NCBI GenBank assembly: GCA_964353875.1
Contig: CAYGXU010000013.1
Coordinates: 1 to 45,435 of the forward strand
Reading direction: 5' to 3'
DNA from: MGNI01 sp964353875
Lineage (GTDB): Bacteria; Chloroflexota; Anaerolineae; Anaerolineales; E44-bin32
DNA length: 45,435 nucleotides
Shown: in pieces, positions 1-7,664 of the stretch
How positions within the stretch are numbered: position 1 is the first letter of the stretch
How the letters are laid out: each line of letters opens with the position of its first letter
Translations under genes and position numbers: made by a program
The notes under the pieces: model-generated
Databases searched by the model: none
Told to the model about the DNA's origin: nothing
Seen by the model: only the letters and a program-made list of their open reading frames with translations

Positions 1-153
1 GAGATCAGCCCTATTCTATCTTTGGCACTCATATTGCCAGGGATGGTAGGGGCGAGAGCCGTTTTCGTAAATGTAGGAACTGCTCTTTTGGAATGGTCCC
101 ACACCGCTGTCTCCCTCAACACGGCAATATGCAACATCAGACGGAATACACCC
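1..153 (+). repeat. Interspersed MITE-like repeat, copy A (left-truncated by window)
   Basis: This stretch matches 32709-32861 with only 5 mismatches in 153 bases. It ends in GGAATACACCC, which is the inverted form of the GGGTG(C/T)ATTCC start seen at the intact copies. The left end lies outside the window. No convincing coding frame runs through it. It lies downstream of the korB terminator. The remaining gap up to 312 shows nothing I recognise. Confidence 0.8.
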
Positions 154-312
154 AAGGCCATCATCCCATGTTTTCCGGTCAGAGATAGAGAAGCATGCTT
201 GAAGGCGTCATCCTGCTCAATAAATGCAGAGCTGCGGAACCTGACATATTCTATAGTTAAATAACTCAATCGAGCGAAGTGCAAGGGTATCCAACTGATC
301 CCTGAACAGAAT

Positions 313-336
313 AAAGGCACCCTCTTCGGTGCCTTT
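313..336 (-). terminator. Intrinsic terminator after korB
   Basis: AAAGGCACC pairs perfectly with GGTGCCTTT around a 6-nt loop, about 45 nt downstream of the korB stop. Read on the minus strand the stem is followed by ATTCTGTTC, a weak U-tract. It probably ends the GntR-korA-korB transcript and could work in both directions. Confidence 0.75.
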
Positions 337-382
337 ATCTTGGATCAAATCTCAGGCGATGATCGACAAAAATCTTTGGGAA

Positions 383-1432
383 TCACTGAAACGATGCCAT
401 GATCTCTTGTAATCTTTCCCGTGAAGGGCGGAGGCGATCTTCACGAAGCCTGGCCAATGGGGTGTCCACCAGTTGTGCAACTTCCCACAAAGAAGGTTGA
501 TCGTCATTGATGTAGATTAGCCCAGTGACCAGAACTTGATTCGTGCGAGCCTCTTCTAATAAAACCATCGCGGCTGTACGATCCCTGGGATCATACTCTC
601 GCTCCAATTTCCTCAATACCAAAGAAGAACCATCATGCATCGCTACGGTCGTTTCCGCGCCGGGCTCGTACTCCACGGCAATTTCATCGTATTTGGGGAT
701 GTAGGTAACATCATGAATGGGTACTTCGTGCTCTTTGCCCCAGGCATAGCTCTTGGTAGATTCGTCGCGATTGTTAAAAGTCACACAGGGGCTGATGATA
801 TCCAGTACGGCTGTGCCTCGGAAACTCAAGGCAGCCTTGATTAACTCTTTCACTTGCTTGGGATCTCCAGCGAAAGATCGGGCCACGAATCCGCAATTTG
901 CCACCAGCGCTTCCATGCAGACATCCACCGGCAGGAAAGGATTCTCGCCCACTCTTTTCAACACCTGCCCCTTATCGGCAGTGGCGGAGAACTGACCTTT
1001 GGTGAGACCATAGACTCCGTTGTTCTCGACGATATAAACCATGGGTAGATTCCGTCGGAGTAAGTGAATGAATTGTCCGATTCCGATACTGGCTGTATCC
1101 CCATCACCACTGACACCGATGGCGACCAATTCGCGATTGACCACTACGGCGCCGGTGGCGACAGAGGGCATCCGTCCATGCAGCCCATTAAAACCATGCG
1201 ACCGACTCATAAAATAGGCTGCGCTCTTGCTTGAACAACCGATGCCCGAGATTTTAATCACCTTCTCCGGACGAATGGAATTCTCATAACACGCCGCCAT
1301 GATTTGGCTGGCAATAGAGTTATGCCCACATCCCTGGCAAAGTGTCGTTGGACGACCTCGATAATCGGATTTCGCCAGTCCTACCAGATTGACTTTCATT
1401 GAACTCAAGGATTTCGTATCAATCTCAGCCAT
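383..1432 (-). CDS. korB: 2-oxoacid:ferredoxin oxidoreductase, beta subunit
   Basis: Thiamine-diphosphate-binding beta subunit of a 2-oxoacid (probably 2-oxoglutarate) ferredoxin oxidoreductase, cytoplasmic. It oxidatively decarboxylates the oxoacid to acyl-CoA and passes electrons to ferredoxin through a 4Fe-4S cluster. Visible motifs are C-x2-C at residues 32-35 (CQGCGHN), a further Cys near 66 (SGIGCSS), the TPP/Mg motif GDGD at 109-112 with NN near 137, and a fourth Cys in SPCVTF. At 349 residues it carries the roughly 60-residue C-terminal extension typical of partners of fused alpha subunits. Its SD (GGAGTG) overlaps the korA stop region and only 4 nt separate the genes, so they are translationally coupled. 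The family assignment is firm; the substrate is inferred. Confidence 0.93.
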   Translation of the reverse strand: MAEIDTKSLSSMKVNLVGLAKSDYRGRPTTLCQGCGHNSIASQIMAACYENSIRPEKVIKISGIGCSSKSAAYFMSRSHGFNGLHGRMPSVATGAVVVNRELVAIGVSGDGDTASIGIGQFIHLLRRNLPMVYIVENNGVYGLTKGQFSATADKGQVLKRVGENPFLPVDVCMEALVANCGFVARSFAGDPKQVKELIKAALSFRGTAVLDIISPCVTFNNRDESTKSYAWGKEHEVPIHDVTYIPKYDEIAVEYEPGAETTVAMHDGSSLVLRKLEREYDPRDRTAAMVLLEEARTNQVLVTGLIYINDDQPSLWEVAQLVDTPLARLREDRLRPSRERLQEIMASFQ

Positions 1433-1436
1433 CTTG

Positions 1437-3275
1437 TTACACTCCTATTGCCTCCCGTAATGCTTGAGTGGTCCATCCAGAGGACAATGGTAAGCCATCA
1501 TTCTTACGGATCGATTGGACCTTCGCTGCCTGATCAGGCACTTCGACCTGTAATAATTGTTGCATCTGACCATCAAAATTCATTTCAATGACGTAGATTC
1601 GTTCATGTTCACGAATGAAGCCCTTAATTTCCTGGGCAAAGGGGATCGCGCGGATGCGTAGATAGTCCGTTTTGATCCCATCAACCGCGAGTCTCGCTCG
1701 AGCTTCCTCGACTGCTGGATCAGTGGAACCGAAGGCGATCAATCCGATTTGCGCGTCTTCCATTCTCTCAATCACTGGCCGAGGCAAGGTTTGTTCGCCT
1801 GTCTCTAATTTTCGCCATATACGCGCCATGTTTGCTTCCCAATCTTGAGGGCGTTCACTATAAAAAGCATTTTCATCATGTCCTGTGCCACGAGTGAAGA
1901 ATGCGGCTCTTGGATGCTCTGTGCCTGGCAGGGTACGATAAGGGATTCCATCCCCATCCACATCACGATAGCGAGCGAACTCACCCAGCCTTTCGAGATC
2001 TTCCTCGTCGAGGATTTTTCCGTGATCCATGGGGGTATCTGGGTATTCGAAAGGATCTGACATCCATAGATTCATCCCCAAGTCGAGATCGCTGAGGATG
2101 AACACTGGCGTTTGAAGATGCTCAGCGATGTCGAAAGCCTTCCACCCGAATTCAAAGCATTCCCGCATATTTCCAGGAAGAAGGATGATATGCTTTATAT
2201 CACCGTGACCCAGGAAACGCACAAAACGGATGTCGCCTTGTGAAGTCCTTGTGGGTATCCCTGTACTGGGACCCATGCGCTGTACGTCCCAGACTACGAG
2301 TGGGACTTCAGCAAAGAACGCCAATCCTGCAAACTCGGCCATCAAAGAGATCCCCGGACCTGAGGTTGAAGTCATTGCACGCGCCCCGCACCAACCCGCG
2401 CCTACAGCCATTCCCACGGCAGCCAGCTCATCTTCTGCCTGGACGATCGCATAGGTGGCTCTTTCTGTCTGCTTGTCAATACGCAATTGGGGCAAGTATT
2501 CCATTAAAGCATCTGCCAGGCTTGATGCCGGGGTGATTGGATACCAGGCCGCAAAGGAAACTCCTCCATAGATCGCTCCCAGTGCTGCGGCAGTGTTGCC
2601 CTCAATCAAAATTTTGCCTTCGGTTCGATTATCCCGGCGTAAGGTATAGGGATCTGTTTTTGTCAGATTTTCCCTTGTCCAGCCAGCGGCTGCTTCAACC
2701 ATGCTCATATTTAACTCAATCGGACGGGTCTTCCCTTGAAAATGGGTCTCTAATGCACTTCGTATTTCTCCTATCTCAATCCCGAGCATTTGAGCTACGA
2801 TCCCCACATAAGCCATGTTGGTAATGTACTCCCTAAGCTCTTTCGGGGGATCAACTTCTTTTAGGAGTTGTCGAATTGGCATAGGGTAGAAGATGACATC
2901 CTTTCGCTCGATGGGGATAGCAAACTCATCCGAATAAAAACAGACTCCCCCTGGCGCCAGGTTTAAAAGGTCGTCAGCGAATGTAGTCACATTCATCGCG
3001 ACCAACACCTCGACTTTATCCCTCCTGGCCGTAAAACCATCTGAATTGGCTCGGATGGTGAACCATGTCGGCAAGCCCTGGATATTGGAGGGAAATAAAT
3101 TTTTGCCGCTCACTGGGATTCCCATTCTAAACAGAGCACGGATGATCGCCATATTGGACGTCTGACTGCCAGAGCCGTTTACGGTAGCAACGACCATGGA
3201 AAGGTTGTTGTAGATCGGTTCACGCTCTAGTAATGCTGCTTCTGATGGTTGTACCTCGACCATCGATATGGTCAT
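1437..3275 (-). CDS. korA: 2-oxoacid:ferredoxin oxidoreductase, fused gamma-alpha subunit
   Basis: Partner of KorB. The N-terminal third (about residues 25-195) is the gamma domain (NGSGSQTSN region). The rest is the alpha pyrimidine-binding and transketolase-C-like part with YPITPASS near residue 240 and the STSGPG motif. The product is a 612-residue gamma-alpha fusion. I chose the ATG at 3275 rather than the in-frame TTG at 3290, because that TTG lies inside the Shine-Dalgarno sequence (GGAGAGAGG) that serves the ATG. The gene starts 23 nt after the GntR-type regulator gene and is followed after 4 nt by korB. Fused alpha subunits of this kind are usually annotated as 2-oxoglutarate oxidoreductase, but specificity cannot be read directly. 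Confidence 0.93.
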   Translation of the reverse strand: MTISMVEVQPSEAALLEREPIYNNLSMVVATVNGSGSQTSNMAIIRALFRMGIPVSGKNLFPSNIQGLPTWFTIRANSDGFTARRDKVEVLVAMNVTTFADDLLNLAPGGVCFYSDEFAIPIERKDVIFYPMPIRQLLKEVDPPKELREYITNMAYVGIVAQMLGIEIGEIRSALETHFQGKTRPIELNMSMVEAAAGWTRENLTKTDPYTLRRDNRTEGKILIEGNTAAALGAIYGGVSFAAWYPITPASSLADALMEYLPQLRIDKQTERATYAIVQAEDELAAVGMAVGAGWCGARAMTSTSGPGISLMAEFAGLAFFAEVPLVVWDVQRMGPSTGIPTRTSQGDIRFVRFLGHGDIKHIILLPGNMRECFEFGWKAFDIAEHLQTPVFILSDLDLGMNLWMSDPFEYPDTPMDHGKILDEEDLERLGEFARYRDVDGDGIPYRTLPGTEHPRAAFFTRGTGHDENAFYSERPQDWEANMARIWRKLETGEQTLPRPVIERMEDAQIGLIAFGSTDPAVEEARARLAVDGIKTDYLRIRAIPFAQEIKGFIREHERIYVIEMNFDGQMQQLLQVEVPDQAAKVQSIRKNDGLPLSSGWTTQALREAIGV

Positions 3276-3298
3276 GATACCTCTCTCCAAAAACGAGT

Positions 3299-4012
3299 TT
3301 ATTTTTTCTGAATAATGGCTTCGTGATAGGTGGGCGGTCGATAACGTACCACTTCGGGACGATTGTGCAGAAGACCAGTATGTTCGATGAGGGCCTGGTA
3401 GCCTGCCTCATAGTTGCCTTCATGAATCGATTGGACCATCTCGCCATGATATGTCCAGACAGATTCCAAGTAGGAGTAGTCCGCATATAGATTTAGCCCT
3501 ACGGCTTCGTAGGCTTCCCAATAGGCCTCAAGAAGTCCTACGACAAAGGTGTTATCCAGACGGGCATAAATAGTAAGGTGAAGCTTGCGGTGTTCCTCAT
3601 GCGGTATTTGGATGGGATAGCCTCGGAGCTTCTGCCATGCTTTCTCCATGAGTTGCTCTAAGTTCGCTATATCCTCCGGTTGCAGCAGTTGAACGGCCTC
3701 ATTCCAAAAAGCAGCCTCGATGTGGTTGCGAAGCATGCCAAACGCATGGAAGAGTTCAGGACAAAGAGCAAGGGCGAAGAGCAGGCCTGGTTTTAGGGTA
3801 TTGAAGAAGGAGAAATCACAGGTGCGAATCCCGGTTTTAGGGCGGATTTCCAGCAAGCCGAGTTGACGGGTAACCTCCAATTGCTCACGCAGTTTTCCTG
3901 TGCTAATGTTTAGAGTTCTTGCCAGATCCTGGATGGCAGGCAGGCGTGTTCCGGGAGGCATTTTTTCGTTTGAAAGAAATTGCATCAACTCTGAAGACAG
4001 GGTGATTGTCAT
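3299..4012 (-). CDS. GntR/FadR-family transcriptional regulator
   Basis: A 237-residue protein with an N-terminal winged helix (roughly residues 1-70; PAIQDLARTLNIS followed by LEVTRQLGLLEIRPKTGIRT is the usual GntR recognition region). An all-helical FCD-type effector domain follows, with the metal-ligand pattern of FadR relatives (R-N-H near 100, H-x-x-F/H-x-x-I, and a C-terminal H near 190-213). It is the first gene of an operon with korA-korB, so it probably controls 2-oxoacid oxidation in response to a carboxylate or acyl ligand. A promoter and an inverted repeat lie just upstream, which suggests autoregulation. The ligand is unknown. Confidence 0.85.
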   Translation of the reverse strand: MTITLSSELMQFLSNEKMPPGTRLPAIQDLARTLNISTGKLREQLEVTRQLGLLEIRPKTGIRTCDFSFFNTLKPGLLFALALCPELFHAFGMLRNHIEAAFWNEAVQLLQPEDIANLEQLMEKAWQKLRGYPIQIPHEEHRKLHLTIYARLDNTFVVGLLEAYWEAYEAVGLNLYADYSYLESVWTYHGEMVQSIHEGNYEAGYQALIEHTGLLHNRPEVVRYRPPTYHEAIIQKK

Positions 4013-4034
4013 CGTCCAATATCCTATGGATCTT

Positions 4035-4058
4035 ATTGATCCTATTCATTTAATCAAT
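4035..4058. promoter_or_regulatory. Candidate operator for the GntR-type regulator
   Basis: ATTGAT and ATCAAT form an inverted repeat separated by 12 bases. It lies between the -10 element of the regulator promoter and the regulator start codon, where repressor binding would block transcription. The assignment to this regulator is inferred from position only. Confidence 0.4.
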
Positions 4059-4069
4059 TAGATAATATA

Positions 4070-4099
4070 AGTATACCTTTTCATTCCCTTGATCGTCAA
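4070..4099 (-). promoter_or_regulatory. Sigma-70-type promoter of the GntR-korA-korB operon
   Basis: On the minus strand, TTGACG (4099-4094) is followed after 18 bases by TATACT (4075-4070). The predicted start is near 4063, about 50 nt before the regulator ATG. Confidence 0.65.
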
Positions 4100-4101
4100 C
4101 A

Positions 4102-4130
4102 TCGATCAATACTCCCGATTCTGGTAAAAT
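4102..4130 (+). promoter_or_regulatory. Extended -10 promoter of the SanA/YdcF-like gene, probably leaderless
   Basis: TGGTAAAAT (extended -10) ends 7 bases before the ATG at 4137, with a weak -35 (TCGATC) 17 bases upstream. No Shine-Dalgarno sequence precedes the ATG. Transcription would therefore begin at or next to the start codon. Confidence 0.45.
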
Positions 4131-4136
4131 CACCCC

Positions 4137-4775
4137 ATGCGTAGGCTCATCAAAAATCCCGCCTTCCGATGGATGACCATCCTGGCGATCATAGCTTTCA
4201 TCCTCCTCCTCCCAAGGAAGATGCTCAATTGGCGCTATGCCACCCAGATTTACGATCCTCATACCGCTCCCTCGCGCTGGCTGTCCATCGTCTTTGGTGC
4301 TGGTCTCAGAAGAGATGGAATCCCCTCTGCCGTGCTAGCTGATCGTGTGGAAGTGGCGGTGGATCTCTATCATCAGGGACGGATCTCCAAACTCCTCATG
4401 AGTGGTTTTGCCAATCCGAACAGCTATGACGAACCGGGTGCCATGCGCGCTCTCGCTCTCGATCTTGGCGTTCCAGAAGAGGATATCCTGATCGATCGCG
4501 GGGGCTCACGGACTTATGAAACCTGCCGCCGGGCGAAGGAACTATTCCATGCGAATCAGGTCTTGCTCATCTCTCAGGGTTTTCACCTCCCCAGAGCTCT
4601 GGTCATTTGCCAAGCCCTGGGGATTGATGCCATCGGGGTGCGCGCTGATCAGCGTTCTTATCACACATTGGCATACAGCTACTGGAGTTTACGCGAGATC
4701 CCCGCTACGTTGGTTGCGCTTTGGGATAGTTTTATGAACCCTTGGCTGACGAAAAACCTATTGCCTCCTTTCTAG
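4137..4775 (+). CDS. SanA/YdcF-like membrane-anchored protein (DUF218)
   Basis: A 212-residue protein with one N-terminal membrane segment (about residues 12-26, WMTILAIIAFILLLP) and a DUF218 domain outside or at the membrane. Family signatures are IVFGAGLRRDG, the LADRVEVAVDLYHQGRISKLLMSG block, the DR-x-S-x-T-x-E motif (IDRGGSRTYETCRRAKEL) and ISQGFHLPRAL. Proteins of this family (SanA, ElyC, YdcF) are tied to cell-envelope integrity; their biochemical reaction is not settled. The start sits directly behind a -10 element and diverges from the GntR-type gene. The next gene follows after 28 nt. Confidence 0.85.
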   Translation: MRRLIKNPAFRWMTILAIIAFILLLPRKMLNWRYATQIYDPHTAPSRWLSIVFGAGLRRDGIPSAVLADRVEVAVDLYHQGRISKLLMSGFANPNSYDEPGAMRALALDLGVPEEDILIDRGGSRTYETCRRAKELFHANQVLLISQGFHLPRALVICQALGIDAIGVRADQRSYHTLAYSYWSLREIPATLVALWDSFMNPWLTKNLLPPF

Positions 4776-4803
4776 CTCGATTTTATCCTATAGGATGTGC
4801 CCG

Positions 4804-5364
4804 ATGAACCGCGAAAAAGCATTAGCACTGATCCAAGAATTCATCCACAATGAAAATCTGATCCGGCATATGTTGGCTGTTGCAGCCGCCATGCGCGACT
4901 ATGCCCTTTTCTTCAACGAAGACCCCAACGAATGGGAATTAGCGGGATTGTTGCATGATTTCGATTGGGAAATCCATCCTAATATGGAAACCCATCCCCA
5001 GGAAGGTGCGCCCATCTTGCGGGAGCGTGGCGTGTCTGAAAAGATTGTCCGCTGCGTTCTCAGTCATGCTGACCACACAGGAATTTCAAGAGAGACAACA
5101 ATGGAAAAGGCGCTCTTCGCCTGCGATGAGATTACCGGCCTCATCACGGCTGTGACGCTGGTCCGCCCTTCACGCTCTATCCATGATGTCACGGTCAAAT
5201 CCGTCAAGAACAAGTGGAATGACCATCGCTTCGCAGCCAATGTCAATCGAGAGGAGATCGCAGTTGCAGCCAATGAATTGGGGGTTGATGTATGGGAACA
5301 CGTGGGGCGTGTGATCCAATCGATGCAACGTATCGCTCCGGACCTGGGTTTGCAGGGTTTGTGA
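4804..5364 (+). CDS. HD-domain phosphohydrolase-like protein
   Basis: A 186-residue cytoplasmic protein of the HD superfamily. Metal-ligand candidates are H near residue 20 (LIRHMLAV), the HD pair in LAGLLHDFDWE near 51, H near 65 (METHPQEGA), H in VLSHADHTG, and a distal Asp in FACDEITGL. Relatives are small predicted hydrolases acting on nucleotides or phosphate esters, but the substrate is unknown. The ATG at 4804 is preferred over one at 4795, because AGGA at 4792-4795 then stands 8 nt away as a Shine-Dalgarno sequence. It is probably cotranscribed with the preceding gene. Confidence 0.8.
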   Translation: MNREKALALIQEFIHNENLIRHMLAVAAAMRDYALFFNEDPNEWELAGLLHDFDWEIHPNMETHPQEGAPILRERGVSEKIVRCVLSHADHTGISRETTMEKALFACDEITGLITAVTLVRPSRSIHDVTVKSVKNKWNDHRFAANVNREEIAVAANELGVDVWEHVGRVIQSMQRIAPDLGLQGL

Positions 5365-5415
5365 CTAGGACAGGTCAAACAAAAAAAGCACCCCATTGAC
5401 GCGTAAAAATCAACC

Positions 5416-5444
5416 TTGGGAATATGCCTCATGACTGGTATAAT
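5416..5444 (+). promoter_or_regulatory. Promoter of the LysM protein gene
   Basis: TTGGGA, 17 bases, then TATAAT with an extended TGG in front. The predicted start is near 5451, about 25 nt upstream of the ATG at 5476. Confidence 0.6.
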
Positions 5445-5475
5445 GGCGCGGCTTTCCCACTAAGGGCATTCTCAT

Positions 5476-6615
5476 ATGGCAGAACAAAAGCGAGAGGAAA
5501 CCCGAACTGAGAGAACCATCTGTCCAACTTGCGGTACGAAAGTCACCGGTCAGGCAGCGCGTTGTGTCGTCTGTGGGACCGAGTTCCGCAAGGAAAGCAG
5601 TTCCCAAATCAAAAAACGTGGCCGTCAAATCACCCTTTCTCTTCCGATCGCCTTACTCTTACTGATTTTATTTACTCTCCTTTCCGCTGGATTAACGTAT
5701 GGCGCGATCCGGTTAACCCCCATTGGGGAGCAATCGACACCTACAGCAACTGTCACTACGACGCCGACAGAAACGAACACGCCCCAACCCACATTCACTT
5801 CCACTCCCCAGCCCACTTTCACACCCTTACCCCCGATCGAATATATGATTAAGGAAGGGGATAACTGCACCGGTTTGGCTTTCTTCTATAATATCTCTGT
5901 GCGATCAATCGTTGAGCTCAATAACCTTGGGGTAGATTGTCTGCTCTCCGTGGGTCAGAGGATACTCATCCCGCAGCCGACGCCAACGGCGACATCGGAA
6001 CCCACGGCGACTCTCTCCCCTGCAGAAGCTACAGAAGCCGCATGCCAGAAGATCAATTACACCGTTGAAGTTAACGATACCCTCAGCTCCATCGCTGAGA
6101 ACTACCAAGTGTCGATGCAGGCCATTAAAGAATATAATGCTATGCCATCGGATACGGTATTCGAAGGTCAAATCCTGATCATCCCCCTCTGTAAACGCTT
6201 AACATTTGGGCCAACACCAACAGAAACCCCACCCCCGCCCTATCCGGTGCCCAACTTGCTCTTGCCTGCGGATGGAGGCGCATTCTCCCTTGCCAATGAG
6301 ATTGTCACATTGCAATGGGCTTCCGTTGGGCAACTTCGGGAGGATGAGTATTACCGTGTTACTGTTGAAGATGTCACCGATGGCACAGGTCGACAGAAGG
6401 TCATCAAATATGTGACCGACACGAAGTTGATCGTCCCCAGCAGTTTTCGTCCTCAAGAGCCTGTCGCCCATGTCATGCGATGGTGGGTGACCACGGTTCG
6501 CCTTGCAGGGACAACACCTTCAGGAGAGACACAATACGACTCGGCCGGTGCTACCAGCGAGAAACGGGTCTTCACCTGGACCGGAGCCGCTCCTGGGGTT
6601 ACCCCGACGCCCTAG
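5476..6615 (+). CDS. Membrane-anchored zinc-ribbon and double-LysM surface protein
   Basis: A 379-residue protein with a clear modular build. An N-terminal zinc ribbon has two CxxC knuckles (CPTCG at 17-20 and CVVCG at 31-34) and should be cytoplasmic. One membrane helix lies at about 53-76. A Pro/Thr-rich linker (roughly 83-118) follows. Two LysM modules (about 121-166 and 191-238; IKEGDNCTGLAFFYNIS and VEVNDTLSSIAENYQVS) should bind peptidoglycan or glycan outside. The C-terminal 120 residues form a beta-rich domain beginning at PNLLLPADGGAF, similar to Ig/fibronectin-like sugar-surface modules. Function is unknown; a cell-envelope role is inferred from LysM. It ends 33 nt from the convergent mdh. 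Confidence 0.85.
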   Translation: MAEQKREETRTERTICPTCGTKVTGQAARCVVCGTEFRKESSSQIKKRGRQITLSLPIALLLLILFTLLSAGLTYGAIRLTPIGEQSTPTATVTTTPTETNTPQPTFTSTPQPTFTPLPPIEYMIKEGDNCTGLAFFYNISVRSIVELNNLGVDCLLSVGQRILIPQPTPTATSEPTATLSPAEATEAACQKINYTVEVNDTLSSIAENYQVSMQAIKEYNAMPSDTVFEGQILIIPLCKRLTFGPTPTETPPPPYPVPNLLLPADGGAFSLANEIVTLQWASVGQLREDEYYRVTVEDVTDGTGRQKVIKYVTDTKLIVPSSFRPQEPVAHVMRWWVTTVRLAGTTPSGETQYDSAGATSEKRVFTWTGAAPGVTPTP

Positions 6616-6648
6616 TATCAGCTGGTTGCTGCGGAATTTCCATCCCGT

Positions 6649-7572
6649 CTAAATCGAAAGCGATGCGATCACTTGACGAACATGATTCGCTGATCGCTCC
6701 AGAGCATGCCGCTCGTCTTGATTAAGATCGTATTCGATAATCTTCTCCACCCCCTTCTTCCCCAATTGGACTGGGACGCCGAGGAAAATCCCCCTCATCC
6801 CGTATTCGCCATCGAGGTAGGCCGAGGCAGTTACAATTAAATGGCGATCTTTAAGAATAGCTTCCACCATCTGGACCAGGGCAGCTGCGGGAGCGTAGAA
6901 AGCACTGCCAGTCTTTAGAAGACGAACAACCTCTCCACCCCCTGCTCGTGTGCGTTCGACAATGGCCTCCATTCGTTGCGCAGGAAGGATCGCACTCAAC
7001 GGGATGCCGGCCACATTCGAGTGATGGGTTAATGGAACCATGTCGTCGCCGTGACCGCCCAGAACATAGCAATGGACATTTTGTACGCTGACACCCAACT
7101 CCATTGCCACGAATGCGCGCATGCGAGCCGAATCGAGAATCCCTGCTTGTCCGACAATGCGTTGGGGCGGCAAACTGCCTACTTTCATTACCAGGTAGGT
7201 CATGGCATCCAATGGATTGGTGAGGACGATGAAGATAGCATCCGGTGAAGCCGCCAACGATTTTTCCGTTACCTCCCTGACGATTTTACTATTGGCAGCT
7301 ATCAGGTCCTCTCGGCTCATGCCAGGCTGGCGTGGTAATCCTGCGGTGATCACCACGATATCTGCATCGGCGGTGTCGCGGTAATCATTCGTACCCAGGA
7401 TTTTCACATCAGCGCCAATGAGCGGCATCGCCTGAGTGAGGTCGAGCGATTTCCCCTGGGGCAATCCCTCCACCATATCCAACAAGACAATCTCGGCGAT
7501 CTCACGCTGAGCAAGCCAATGAGCAGTCGTCGCGCCAGTCTGCCCGGCTCCGATGATCGCAACCTTAGCCAT
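6649..7572 (-). CDS. mdh: Malate dehydrogenase
   Basis: NAD-dependent malate/oxaloacetate interconversion, cytoplasmic, 307 residues, the usual length of the LDH-like MDH group. Evidence: Rossmann GAGQTG at residues 8-13, the Asp in LLDMVEG that selects NAD, the substrate loop AGLPRQPGMSRED with its two Arg residues, NPLDAMTYL, and the catalytic His in YVLGGHGDDMVPL. The Arg (not Gln) in the mobile loop supports malate over lactate. A strong SD (GGGAGGTG) precedes the ATG. It lies downstream of selD on the same strand but is separated from it by a terminator-like hairpin. Confidence 0.95.
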   Translation of the reverse strand: MAKVAIIGAGQTGATTAHWLAQREIAEIVLLDMVEGLPQGKSLDLTQAMPLIGADVKILGTNDYRDTADADIVVITAGLPRQPGMSREDLIAANSKIVREVTEKSLAASPDAIFIVLTNPLDAMTYLVMKVGSLPPQRIVGQAGILDSARMRAFVAMELGVSVQNVHCYVLGGHGDDMVPLTHHSNVAGIPLSAILPAQRMEAIVERTRAGGGEVVRLLKTGSAFYAPAAALVQMVEAILKDRHLIVTASAYLDGEYGMRGIFLGVPVQLGKKGVEKIIEYDLNQDERHALERSANHVRQVIASLSI

Positions 7573-7612
7573 GTCACCTCCCGAAACAAATCAACATCGA
7601 AACCTTTTCCTT

Positions 7613-7650
7613 AAAAAAGCCAGCCGATCTCTCAGATGATCTCGCTGACT
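7613..7650 (-). terminator. Intrinsic terminator after selD
   Basis: On the minus strand AGTCAGC..GATC pairs with GATC.GCTG.CT around an 8-nt loop, with small bulges, and runs into six U residues. It begins 15 nt after the selD stop, so mdh probably has its own promoter or depends on readthrough. Confidence 0.65.
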
Positions 7651-7664
7651 GTAATCATCTCCCA

